The notes below the pieces were generated by a model that was given only the letters and a program-made list of their open reading frames with translations, was not told the origin of the DNA and did no database searches. A stretch of DNA of 64,000 nt from DASWJZ01 sp963814905 (GTDB lineage Bacteria > Pseudomonadota > Alphaproteobacteria > Rhizobiales > Afifellaceae): contig CAWFEM010000014.1 of assembly GCA_963814905.1 (NCBI GenBank), forward strand, positions 186,001 through 250,000. Reading direction: 5' to 3'. Position numbers and translations under genes: made by a program. Below are positions 26,653 to 34,583 of this stretch, piece after piece. Position 1 is the stretch's first letter. Every line of letters begins with the position of its first letter.

Positions 26653-27972
26653 ATGAGGAAGCTCAAGGAAGGTCGCAGCGCCAAGGATGTCGCTGAGGAC
26701 GCCGCGAAGGTCCGGGCCACGGTCGAAGGCATCCTGGCCGATATCGAGGCGCGCGGCGACAAGGCGGTGCGCGAGCTTTCCGTCAGGTTCGACGGGTGGG
26801 ACCGCAGCGACTACCGGCTGACCGACAAGGAGATCCGCGACTGTGTCGCCGAGCTTTCCGCGCAGGAGATCGACGACGTCAAGTTCGCGCAGGCGCAGGT
26901 CAGGAATTTCGCCGAGAAGCAGAAGGCCTGCCTCGTGGACCTGGAGGTGGAGACGCTTCCCGGCGTGATCCTCGGCCACAAGAACATCCCGGTGAACTCG
27001 GTCGGCTCCTACGTCCCCGGCGGCAAATATCCGATGGTGGCTTCCGCCCACATGTCGGTCATCACCGCGAAGGTCGCCGGCGTGCCGCATATCGCGACAT
27101 GCGCGCCGCCCTATCAGGGCAAGCCCGCCTCCGCCATCGTCGCCGCCCAGTATTTCGGCGGCGCCGACGTGATCTATTGCCTGGGCGGCATCCAGGCGGT
27201 CGGCGCGATGGCGCTCGGGACTGAGACGATCGATGCGGTCGACATGCTCGTCGGCCCGGGCAATGCCTTTGTCGCCGAGGCCAAACGCCAGCTCTACGGC
27301 CGCGTTGGCATCGATCTCTTCGCCGGCCCGACGGAGACGCTGGTCATCGCCGACGACACGGTCGACGCGGAGATGTGCGCGACCGATCTGCTCGGCCAGG
27401 CCGAGCACGGCAAAACCTCCCCGGCGATCCTGCTTACCACCTCCGAGAAGCTTGCACGCGATACGATGGCTGAAGTGGAACGGCTCCTGGAAATTCTGCC
27501 GACCGCGGCCGTCGCGCGGGAAGCCTGGAACGATTACGGCGCGGTGATCGTGTGCGACGACGACGCGGAGATGGTGCGCGAGGCCGATCGCATTGCCTCG
27601 GAGCACGTCCAGGTCATGACGCGCGACCCGGACTATTTCCTCGCCAACATGACGAATTACGGGGCGCTTTTCCTCGGCCCGCGCACCAACGTCGCCTACG
27701 GCGACAAGGTGATCGGGACGAACCATACGCTGCCGACCATGAAAGCGGCGCGCTACACCGGCGGCCTGTGGGTCGGGAAGTTCCTCAAGACCTGCACCTA
27801 TCAGAAAGTGCTGACAGACGCGGCCTCCGCGGAAGTGGGCGAACGCTGCTCGCGGCTCTGCATGCTGGAGGGTTTCGCCGGGCACGCGGAGCAGGCCAAT
27901 ATCCGCGTGCGCCGCTACGGCGGGCGCAACGTGCCCTATGCCACCGCCGCCGAGGCGAAGGTCGACGCCTGA
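26653..27972 (+). CDS. Histidinol-dehydrogenase-like enzyme of catabolic type (HpsN-like)
   Basis: 439 residues of the HisD fold: NSVGSYVPGGKYPMVASAHM, DMLVGPGNAFVAEAKRQL, FAGPTETLVIAD, the zinc-site QAEHGKTS and the C-terminal CSRLCMLEGFAGHA. True HisD has a different substrate-binding region; the PGGKYPMVASAHMSV form is the one I associate with the paralogue group containing sulfopropanediol 3-dehydrogenase (HpsN), which oxidises a primary alcohol to an acid in two steps. No sulfonate genes are near, so a sugar alcohol or aldehyde of the operon is the likelier substrate. The ATG begins directly after the stop of the previous gene. Confidence 0.82.
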   Translation: MRKLKEGRSAKDVAEDAAKVRATVEGILADIEARGDKAVRELSVRFDGWDRSDYRLTDKEIRDCVAELSAQEIDDVKFAQAQVRNFAEKQKACLVDLEVETLPGVILGHKNIPVNSVGSYVPGGKYPMVASAHMSVITAKVAGVPHIATCAPPYQGKPASAIVAAQYFGGADVIYCLGGIQAVGAMALGTETIDAVDMLVGPGNAFVAEAKRQLYGRVGIDLFAGPTETLVIADDTVDAEMCATDLLGQAEHGKTSPAILLTTSEKLARDTMAEVERLLEILPTAAVAREAWNDYGAVIVCDDDAEMVREADRIASEHVQVMTRDPDYFLANMTNYGALFLGPRTNVAYGDKVIGTNHTLPTMKAARYTGGLWVGKFLKTCTYQKVLTDAASAEVGERCSRLCMLEGFAGHAEQANIRVRRYGGRNVPYATAAEAKVDA

Positions 27973-27995
27973 CGAAATCCGCGCGAGGGAGTGAC

Positions 27996-28748
27996 ATGCT
28001 GCTTGCAGACAAGGTCTCGATCATCACCGGTGCGGCGTCGCCGCGCGGCATCGGCAAGGCGACAGCCCGCCACTTCGCCGAAGCCGGCGCCCGCGTCGCG
28101 CTCGTCGATCTCGATCAGGCGCAATGCGACGCCGCAGCCAGCGATGTCGGCCCGGAACATCGCGGATACGCCTGCGACGTCACTAATCCGGAAGCGTGCC
28201 GAAAGGTCGTGGAGCAGGTCATCGCGGATTTCGGGCAGGTCGACAGCCTGGTGAACTACGCCGGCGTCAGCCACCCCGATCGCCTGATGGAGGCGACGGA
28301 GGAGCGCTATGACCTGGTCATGAATGTCAATGTGCGCGGGACATTCAACATGTGCCGGGCGGTGGTGCCGCATTTCAAGTCGCGCAAGACCGGCAACATC
28401 GTGTGCATCGGCTCGGTGGCCGCGGAGCGTGGCGGCGGCATCTTCGGCGGCGCTCACTATTCCACGTCCAAAGGCGCTGCTCAGGCTCTCGGAAAAGCCC
28501 TGGCGCGCGAGCTTGGCCCGGACGGGATCCGCGTCAACTCGATCGCGCCGGGGACGATCGACACGGACATCTTCCAGGGGCTGCTCTCGGAAGAACGGCG
28601 CAAGGCGATCGCGGCGGAAGCGCCGCTCGGCCGCCTCGGCACGCCCGACGACGTCGCCAAGGCCTGCCTGTTCCTGGTCTCCGATCTCGCAAGTTACGTC
28701 ACCGGCATTGTGCTCGACGTCAACGGCGGCATCCTCATCCATCAATAG
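27996..28748 (+). CDS. SDR family oxidoreductase
   Basis: 250 residues. Cofactor motif TGAASPRGIGKAT has two extra residues in the glycine loop, VDLDQ ends strand two (NAD-type), NYAGVS stands in for NNAG, Ser is in CIGSVAAERGGG, and YSTSKGAA carries Tyr and Lys; the end is VLDVNGGILIHQ. Lies 23 bases after the HisD-like gene with GAGGGAGTGAC before the ATG at 27996. Many such enzymes oxidise sugars or 2-deoxy-sugar acids. It is the first of two consecutive SDRs in this operon. Confidence 0.9.
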   Translation: MLLADKVSIITGAASPRGIGKATARHFAEAGARVALVDLDQAQCDAAASDVGPEHRGYACDVTNPEACRKVVEQVIADFGQVDSLVNYAGVSHPDRLMEATEERYDLVMNVNVRGTFNMCRAVVPHFKSRKTGNIVCIGSVAAERGGGIFGGAHYSTSKGAAQALGKALARELGPDGIRVNSIAPGTIDTDIFQGLLSEERRKAIAAEAPLGRLGTPDDVAKACLFLVSDLASYVTGIVLDVNGGILIHQ

Positions 28749-28763
28749 CGTTCAAAGACCCAG

Positions 28764-29537
28764 ATGACGGCGCAATCGACATCGATCCTTGATATCTTCC
28801 GGCTTGACGGACGGCGCGCGCTTGTCACCGGCGCGGGGCGCGGCATCGGCCTCGGAGCGGCGGGCGCCCTTGCCGAGCTGGGCGCGGCGGTGACGCTCGT
28901 CGCGCGCACCCGCGAGGATGTGGAGAAGGCGGCCGAGGACATCCGCGCGAAGGGCGGCGAGGCCGACGTGCTGGTCCTCGACGTGATGGATATCGAGGCG
29001 ATGGGCGCGGCGATCGCCGAGCGAGAACCCTACAACATCCTCTTCAACAATGCCGGCTTGAACCGGATCAACACCTTCATCGACGTGAAGGTGGAGGACT
29101 TCGACTACGTCTTCGGGCTGAACGTGCGGGCGGCATTCTTCGCGGCGCAGGCGGTGGCGCGCAAGCTCGTTGCCGCCAAGCAGACCGGCTCCATCATCAA
29201 TGTCTCCTCGCAGATGGGGCACGTCGGCGCCGCCGAGCGCTCCGTCTACTGCGCCTCCAAATGGGCGCTCGAGGGGATGACGCGGGCGATGGCTCTCGAT
29301 CTCGCGCCCAACGGAATCCGGGTCAACACAATCTGCCCGACCTTCATCGCGACGCCGTTGGCGAACCAATTCCTCGCCGATCCCGAATTCAAGGCGTTCG
29401 TTGAGACGAAGATCAAGCTGGGCCGCGTCGGCGAGGTGAAAGACCTGCTCGGCGCGATCATACTCCTTGCGTCCGATGCCTCCTCGTTGATGACCGGTTC
29501 GTCGGTGGTCGTCGACGGCGGGTGGACGGCGGACTGA
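28764..29537 (+). CDS. SDR family oxidoreductase (gluconate-5-dehydrogenase-like)
   Basis: 257 residues, classical SDR with TGAGRGIGLGAA, NNAGLNRIN, Ser in NVSSQMGHVG, YCASKWAL and VVVDGGWTAD. The VARTRE segment after strand two, with Arg and no Asp, suggests NADP(H), unlike the preceding SDR; if so, the two may run opposite half-reactions (epimerisation by oxidation then reduction). The overall pattern resembles gluconate 5-dehydrogenases. Separated from the previous gene by 15 bases. Confidence 0.88.
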   Translation: MTAQSTSILDIFRLDGRRALVTGAGRGIGLGAAGALAELGAAVTLVARTREDVEKAAEDIRAKGGEADVLVLDVMDIEAMGAAIAEREPYNILFNNAGLNRINTFIDVKVEDFDYVFGLNVRAAFFAAQAVARKLVAAKQTGSIINVSSQMGHVGAAERSVYCASKWALEGMTRAMALDLAPNGIRVNTICPTFIATPLANQFLADPEFKAFVETKIKLGRVGEVKDLLGAIILLASDASSLMTGSSVVVDGGWTAD

Positions 29538-29544
29538 GCGCGCC

Positions 29545-30090
29545 ATGGCCGGTTCCCGCGCCGCGAACCTGCATCGCCCGAGCTTCGGAAGGGCGACCGA
29601 TGGAATTGCTGGCGACGCCCTTCCGGCCGGGGTCGACGACGATCGGCTTATCGCCTACGCGCTCACCGCCGAGCCGGTCTTCGCCGGCATGCGCGCCTTG
29701 ATCGGGCAGCTTTCCGGGATTCTGATCCTTGCCCAGGCGCGGCGCTGGCGCGAAGTCCCCGACCTGCCCGATCTCGCGGTCCTGCGCGAGCGCCGCGACG
29801 AGGTCGCGGACTATCTCGGGCTGATAGAGGCGCCGGACGCGCGGCGGGCGGATCTGCAAAAGCTCAACGACGCGATGGGCCATGTCGACAAGGCGATCGC
29901 CGTCGTCGCGGAGATGCGCCCCGCTCAGACCGATGAGGGTGTGGCGAAAGCATCTACGTATCTGAAAGCCGCCTACCGGCTGATGCAAAGCGCCTGCGAT
30001 CACCGCCTCGGGCTCGCGATGATCGATCCGAGCGCCGCCTGTTGCAGCTGCGGAGCCACGCTCGCGCAGCCGAGAATTCGGGAGGAATGA
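29545..30090 (+). CDS. Uncharacterised helical protein with a C-terminal cysteine cluster
   Basis: 181 residues, not recognised. The sequence is mostly helical: a central 100-residue region rich in Leu/Ala/Arg/Asp, then a C-terminal ACCSCGATL with three cysteines, which could bind a metal. No signal peptide or membrane segment. It starts eight bases after the SDR, and its stop overlaps an upstream start option of the next gene (ATGA), so it belongs to the operon. Codon use is like its neighbours. A regulatory or assembly subunit is possible but unproven. Confidence 0.65.
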   Translation: MAGSRAANLHRPSFGRATDGIAGDALPAGVDDDRLIAYALTAEPVFAGMRALIGQLSGILILAQARRWREVPDLPDLAVLRERRDEVADYLGLIEAPDARRADLQKLNDAMGHVDKAIAVVAEMRPAQTDEGVAKASTYLKAAYRLMQSACDHRLGLAMIDPSAACCSCGATLAQPRIREE

Positions 30091-30095
30091 GAACA

Positions 30096-30983
30096 ATGGC
30101 GCAATATTCGATCTGGGTGCTCGAATACAGCTACGTGATGAAGTTCCATAAGAGCGGCGTGCTCTACGGCGCGCACAATGCCGGCTACCTGAAGCTCCCT
30201 TACTGCTACACCCTCATCAAGGGGAACGGCCACAACGCGCTGTTCGACGTCGGCCACATGAACAAGGGCTTCGGCAAGGAGTTCGGCGAGAGCCTCGGGG
30301 TGGAGAACTGGCAATCGCCAGAGACCGTTCTGGGCGAGGTCGGCCTAAGGCCGGCGGATATCGACACGATCCTCATCTCGCACGCGCATTTCGATCACTT
30401 CGGCAATGTCGAGGATTTCCCCGAGGCGACCTTCTACATCCAGGAACGCGAGATCGCGAAATGGGTGTGGGCGATGTCGCTGCCGATGCGCATGCGCAAC
30501 GTGCTGACCGGCATCGATGTGGCGGACATCCTGCGGGGCGTCGATCTGGCGCGCAATCAGCGCCTCGTCTGCGTTGACGGGGACGTGCGGGACGTGATCC
30601 CGGGCGTCGACCTTCATGCCGCTTTCGACACCCACACATTCGGCTCGATGTGGGTGTCCGTGCGCAACGACGGCAAGACGGATTCGCAGGACGTCTGGGT
30701 GCTTGCCGGCGACCTCGCCTACCAGTTCGAGAATCTTGGCCACACCGGTGCCGGCGGCGAGCCCACGCAACCCTACATCCCGGTCGGGCTCGCGACGGGC
30801 AGCCAGCTCAATCTGCTCATGACGACGGAAGAAATGGTCAAGGCTGTCGACTACGAGACCATGCGCGTGATCCCGCCGCACGAGGAGCGCATCAAGGAGC
30901 ATTATCCGTCGCGCATCACCGACAAGGGCCTGCGCATCACGGAGATATGTCTCGCCGACGGCGAGACGTCGAAGGTGGCCTGA
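30096..30983 (+). CDS. MBL-fold metallohydrolase, lactonase type
   Basis: 295 residues. The dizinc motif SHAHFDHFGN (HxHxDH) is at about residues 93-102, with further ligands in the DTHTFGSM and LAGDLAYQ segments and a late PPHEERIKEH. This pattern is that of AiiA-like N-acyl homoserine lactonases and related lactonases. In this operon a sugar or hydroxyacid lactone is a more natural substrate than a quorum signal, but quenching is not excluded. GGAGGA sits nine bases before the ATG at 30096. It ends the rightward operon; the next gene has its own sigma-54 promoter. Confidence 0.85.
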   Translation: MAQYSIWVLEYSYVMKFHKSGVLYGAHNAGYLKLPYCYTLIKGNGHNALFDVGHMNKGFGKEFGESLGVENWQSPETVLGEVGLRPADIDTILISHAHFDHFGNVEDFPEATFYIQEREIAKWVWAMSLPMRMRNVLTGIDVADILRGVDLARNQRLVCVDGDVRDVIPGVDLHAAFDTHTFGSMWVSVRNDGKTDSQDVWVLAGDLAYQFENLGHTGAGGEPTQPYIPVGLATGSQLNLLMTTEEMVKAVDYETMRVIPPHEERIKEHYPSRITDKGLRITEICLADGETSKVA

Positions 30984-31011
30984 GCATTCGTGGGAACAGG
31001 GCCGCAGCGAA

Positions 31012-31030
31012 GTGTCGTGAATTGAGACAC
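31012..31030. promoter_or_regulatory. Candidate enhancer site (UAS) for the sigma-54 activator
   Basis: GTGTC, nine bases, GACAC: perfect-arm inverted repeat ending 117 bases upstream of the -24 element at 31148, the usual distance for an enhancer-binding protein. A related but weaker site is at 36673-36691. Confidence 0.5.
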
Positions 31031-31147
31031 GTGCGCGCCGCGATGCGCCGGCCGGTCTCACGCGCGCAACAGCGGGAGGCCTGAAAACGGCCGCTGAAAC
31101 CGGCTGAACTTCGGCCTTCGCGTCGGCCGAAGCCGCGGCGCTCGCGC

Positions 31148-31162
31148 TGGCACGCCGTTTGC
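31148..31162 (+). promoter_or_regulatory. Sigma-54 (-24/-12) promoter
   Basis: TGGCAC (31148-31153), five bases, TTGC (31159-31162), with the invariant GG and GC ten bases apart: a perfect consensus, including the G after CAC. It drives the two-alcohol-dehydrogenase operon starting 51 bases later. Confidence 0.85.
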
Positions 31163-31213
31163 GGCGACATCGACAAAAGAATGCCGTCGCAGTCGGCCGG
31201 CCGGGAGGAAGTC

Positions 31214-32284
31214 ATGAAGGCGGTCCGCTTCCACAACAAGCGGGACATTCGCGTGGAGGACGTGCCGGAGCCTTCCGAGCCGCTTGCCGCCGGCCAGGTC
31301 CTGGTGAAGCCGATCGTCTGCGGCATCTGCGGCACCGACATTCACGAATATATCGGCGGCCCGATCGTCACCCCCGCCAAGCCGCACGTCTATACGGGCG
31401 CGCAGAACCCGCAGATCCTCGGGCATGAGTTCTCCGCCGTTGTCGAGGATGTCGGGCCGGGCGTGACGACGGTCTCTCCGGGCTCGCGCGTTTCCATCCA
31501 GCCGCTCATCGCGCCGCGCGACGACTATTACGGCAAGCGCGGACTTTATCATTTGAGCGAGAAGCTCGGCTGCGTCGGCCTTTCGTGGGCATGGGGCGGG
31601 ATGGCGGAGAAGGCCGTCCTCAACGACTACAACGTCGTGCCGATCCCTGACGGCGTCTCCGACATCCAGGGAGCCATGATCGAGCCAGCGGCGGTGGCGC
31701 TTTACGGCGTCGACCGCGGCGGGGTGCGCGCCGGCTCCAGCGTGCTTGTCTCCGGCGCGGGGCCAATCGGTGCGCTGACCGTGCTGGCGGCGAGGGCGGC
31801 GGGGGCGAGCACGCTCTTCATCAGCGAGCCGAACGAGAACCGCCTCGCCAAGGTGCTGAAGCTCGCGCCGGGCGCCATCGGCATCAATCCGAAGAAGGAC
31901 GATGCTTTGGCGGTCATCCGCGCGCATACCGAGGAGGGCGTCGGCGTCGACGTGGCGCTTGAATGCGTCGGGCTGGAGGCTTCGCTCAACCTGTGCGCGG
32001 CCGCCGTGCGCCGCCGCGGCACCGTAGTTCAGACCGGCCTCCACACCAGGCCCGCCTCCATAGACGCCATGCTCTGGGCGCTAAAGGACATCACGCTGGA
32101 GGCGACCTGGTGCTATCCCGTTCAGATATGGCCGCGGATCGCCTCGATGATCGAAGCCGGCATCCTGCCGGTGGAGAAGATCATCACCGCGGAGATCGAA
32201 GCCGAAGACGTTGTCGAGAAGGGCTTCGAGGAGTTGCTTGACCCTGCCGGCCGGCACCTGAAGATTCTGGTGCGCGCGGCATAG
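31214..32284 (+). CDS. Zinc-type 2,3-butanediol/polyol dehydrogenase lacking structural-zinc cysteines
   Basis: 356 residues, medium-chain dehydrogenase. Catalytic zinc ligands are present: Cys and Asp in ICGTDIHEY, the HE pair in LGHEFSAV and Glu in AMIEPAAVAL. Cofactor motif SGAGPIGALTV. The lobe that normally holds four structural-zinc cysteines reads APRDDYYGKRGLYHLSEK, with none of the four. The general pattern is of (R,R)-butanediol dehydrogenase relatives, oxidising vicinal diols with NAD. ATG at 31214 with GGGAGGAAGTC. First gene of the sigma-54 unit and regulated by the AcoR-type activator three genes on, so an acetoin/butanediol-like or polyol substrate fits, but is not proved. Confidence 0.87.
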   Translation: MKAVRFHNKRDIRVEDVPEPSEPLAAGQVLVKPIVCGICGTDIHEYIGGPIVTPAKPHVYTGAQNPQILGHEFSAVVEDVGPGVTTVSPGSRVSIQPLIAPRDDYYGKRGLYHLSEKLGCVGLSWAWGGMAEKAVLNDYNVVPIPDGVSDIQGAMIEPAAVALYGVDRGGVRAGSSVLVSGAGPIGALTVLAARAAGASTLFISEPNENRLAKVLKLAPGAIGINPKKDDALAVIRAHTEEGVGVDVALECVGLEASLNLCAAAVRRRGTVVQTGLHTRPASIDAMLWALKDITLEATWCYPVQIWPRIASMIEAGILPVEKIITAEIEAEDVVEKGFEELLDPAGRHLKILVRAA

Positions 32285-32324
32285 AAATGCGCACTCGCCG
32301 GCAAAGTTTGCCAGGAGGAAACCG

Positions 32325-33317
32325 ATGACCAACCAGATCCGCGGGCTTGTCTTCGAAAAGCCGAACCAGCCCGTCATCGCGACGATGCCGATGCCGGAAC
32401 CCGATCAGAACGAGCTCCTGATCCGTACCAAGGCGGTCGGTATCTGCCATTCCGACTATGAGCTGCTGTCGGGCAACTACATCATCCCGATCTCCTATCC
32501 GGTGACGCCCGGGCACGAATGGTGCGGCGAGGTGGTCGACAAGGGGAAGAACGTCGCCGGCTTCGAGATCGGCGACCGCGTGGTCGGCGAGTGCGTGATC
32601 AAGACGCCGGAGCGCATCCACCATTTCGGCTTCTCGATGAGCGGCGCGGACCGCGAATATTTCGCGGCGCGGCCGGAATGGCTTCACAAGCTGCCGGACT
32701 CCCTGGACGACAAGGCGGGCGCGCTGATCGAGCCGTTCACGTGCGGGTTCTATGCCGTGCTCCGGAACGGCGGCACCAATGCCAGCGAGACCGTCGTCAT
32801 CTCCGGCGGCGGCACGATCGGGCTGGTCAGCGCCGCCGCGGCCATCGGCATGGGCGCGCGCACCATCGTCGTCGATCCGATCGCCAAGCGGCGGGAGATC
32901 GCGCTGAAGCTCGGCGCGGCCGCCGCCCTCGATCCGCGCGAGAATGCGGTGGGTGAGATCAAGGAGATGACGCAGGGGAGGGGCGCCGACCTCGTCGTCG
33001 AAGCTTCGGGCCACGACACCTCGCTCGCCAGCATCTTCGACTACGTGCGCGAGGAGGGTCGCGTCTCCATGGTCGGCATCAATATCGGCAAGAAGATCCC
33101 CGTCGAACTCGGAAAAATCCAGATCAAGAACCTGCAGGTGCGCGGCTGCATCGGCTCGCCCGGCGTCTGGCCGGCGGCGATCCGTTTCCTGGAGCGCACC
33201 GGCCTCGATCTGTCGCCGATCCAGACCCACGACTTCGACCTGCTCGACAGCGTCAATGCCTTCGAGTTCGGCAAGGATCAGCAGAAGTCGATCAAGATCA
33301 CGCTGCTCAACGGCTGA
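32325..33317 (+). CDS. Zinc-dependent alcohol dehydrogenase family protein
   Basis: 330 residues, medium-chain dehydrogenase. AVGICHSDYEL and TPGHEWCGEV hold the catalytic zinc ligands; ALIEPFTCG carries the following Glu and Cys; SGGGTIGLVSA is the NAD-binding loop. It is short because the structural-zinc lobe is missing altogether, as in polyol/sorbitol-type members. VVDPIAK after the second strand favours NAD. AGGAGGAAACCG before the ATG. It and the previous enzyme may act on successive carbons of one polyol. Confidence 0.87.
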   Translation: MTNQIRGLVFEKPNQPVIATMPMPEPDQNELLIRTKAVGICHSDYELLSGNYIIPISYPVTPGHEWCGEVVDKGKNVAGFEIGDRVVGECVIKTPERIHHFGFSMSGADREYFAARPEWLHKLPDSLDDKAGALIEPFTCGFYAVLRNGGTNASETVVISGGGTIGLVSAAAAIGMGARTIVVDPIAKRREIALKLGAAAALDPRENAVGEIKEMTQGRGADLVVEASGHDTSLASIFDYVREEGRVSMVGINIGKKIPVELGKIQIKNLQVRGCIGSPGVWPAAIRFLERTGLDLSPIQTHDFDLLDSVNAFEFGKDQQKSIKITLLNG

Positions 33318-33346
33318 TCGTCGGAACCGAGAACGGGGAGGATCGA

Positions 33347-34417
33347 ATGGCGCGCAAGGTTGCGCTTGTCGTCGGCAGCAACGGCATCGTGGGCGGCAAC
33401 ATCGTCGCCCATCTTCTGGGGCTTGGAAACTGGTCGGTCTACGGCCTGTCGCGGACGCCGCCGGCACATGCCGGCGAGATGCGGCACATCGCCTGCGATC
33501 TGACCGACCGGAACGCGACGCTGAAGGCGCTGAAGGACGTCAAGGACGTCGAGTATGTGTTTTACGGCACCTGGTCGCGGCAGGAGAACGAGGCGGAGAA
33601 CTGCCGCGTCAACCGCGCCATGATCCGCAATCTGCTGGAGGGGATCACCGGCGCTTCGTCGTTGCGCCACGCCGCGCTGGTGACGGGCCTCAAGCACTAT
33701 CTCGGGCCCTTCGAAGCCTACGCGCAGGGTGGACAGGTCACGCCGTTCCGCGAAGACCAGCCGCGCCTCAACGTCGCGAACTTTTACTACGACCAGGAGG
33801 ACGAGCTCTTCGAGGCGGCCGGCAAGCACGGCTTCACCTGGTCGGTGCATCGCCCGCACACGCTGATCGGCTACGCGATCGGCAACGCCATGAACATGGG
33901 AAGCACGCTTGCCGTCTATGCCACGATCTGCCGCGAGACCGGGCGGCCGTTCGTCTATCCGGGATCGAAGCTGCAATACAATGCCGTGACCGACGTGACC
34001 GACGCGCGGCTTTTGGCGCGACAGGTGACGTGGGCGGCCACGACACCCGGCGCGGAAAATACCGCCTTCAATACCGCCAACGGTGACCAGTTTCGCTGGA
34101 CCTGGCTATGGGCACAGATCGCGAACTATTTCGGAATCGAAGCCGCCGAATATCCCGGTCATCCGACGCCGCTTGAGGAGCAGATGGCCGATGCCGAGCC
34201 GATCTGGAACGACATCGTCAAGCGGCACAAACTGCAACCCCTGCCACTCTCCACGCTCGCCTCCTGGTGGCATTCGGACGCCGATCTCGGTCGCGACATT
34301 GAATGCCTCACCGACCTGACGCGTAGCCGCGAGCGGGGCTTCTGCGATTGCGCGGTGACGCTCGACAGCTTCACGACGACGTTCGATCGGCTGCGCTGGG
34401 AGCGGATCATTCCTTAG
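33347..34417 (+). CDS. Atypical SDR of PRISE type (progesterone 5-beta-reductase/iridoid-synthase-like)
   Basis: 356 residues. N-terminal cofactor motif VVGSNGIVGGNIVAHLL, VYGLSRTPP, then the PRISE blocks VTGLKHYLGPFE (with the Lys used in the family), FYYDQEDELF (catalytic Tyr), SVHRPHTLIGY and a C-terminal WWHSDADLGRD. The family reduces activated C=C bonds of enones with NADPH in plants, and bacterial members are mostly uncharacterised NAD(P) enzymes. Lies 29 bases after the alcohol dehydrogenase with GGGGAGGATCG upstream; last gene of the first sigma-54 unit. Confidence 0.85.
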   Translation: MARKVALVVGSNGIVGGNIVAHLLGLGNWSVYGLSRTPPAHAGEMRHIACDLTDRNATLKALKDVKDVEYVFYGTWSRQENEAENCRVNRAMIRNLLEGITGASSLRHAALVTGLKHYLGPFEAYAQGGQVTPFREDQPRLNVANFYYDQEDELFEAAGKHGFTWSVHRPHTLIGYAIGNAMNMGSTLAVYATICRETGRPFVYPGSKLQYNAVTDVTDARLLARQVTWAATTPGAENTAFNTANGDQFRWTWLWAQIANYFGIEAAEYPGHPTPLEEQMADAEPIWNDIVKRHKLQPLPLSTLASWWHSDADLGRDIECLTDLTRSRERGFCDCAVTLDSFTTTFDRLRWERIIP

Positions 34418-34583
34418 ACCCCCGAACCATCTCAATTTGGATGGGATAAGGCTTGCTGGGCGGCGATCCGTAACATCTAATGTTCGACGCGCATGCGCTG
34501 CGCCGCATCGGCAGCCTGCGCTCGGCCCGTCCAACAACAAGAGCGGGCGCAAACGATCCGACGTTTCGGGAGGGAGTCGTTCC

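Noticed and set aside
26653..27972. Biosynthetic histidinol dehydrogenase (hisD)
   Set aside because: No his genes nearby and the substrate-binding segment differs from HisD.
30096..30983. Dedicated quorum-quenching AHL lactonase
   Set aside because: The HxHxDH fold fits, but the sugar-operon context makes a sugar lactone more likely; no luxI/luxR genes are present.
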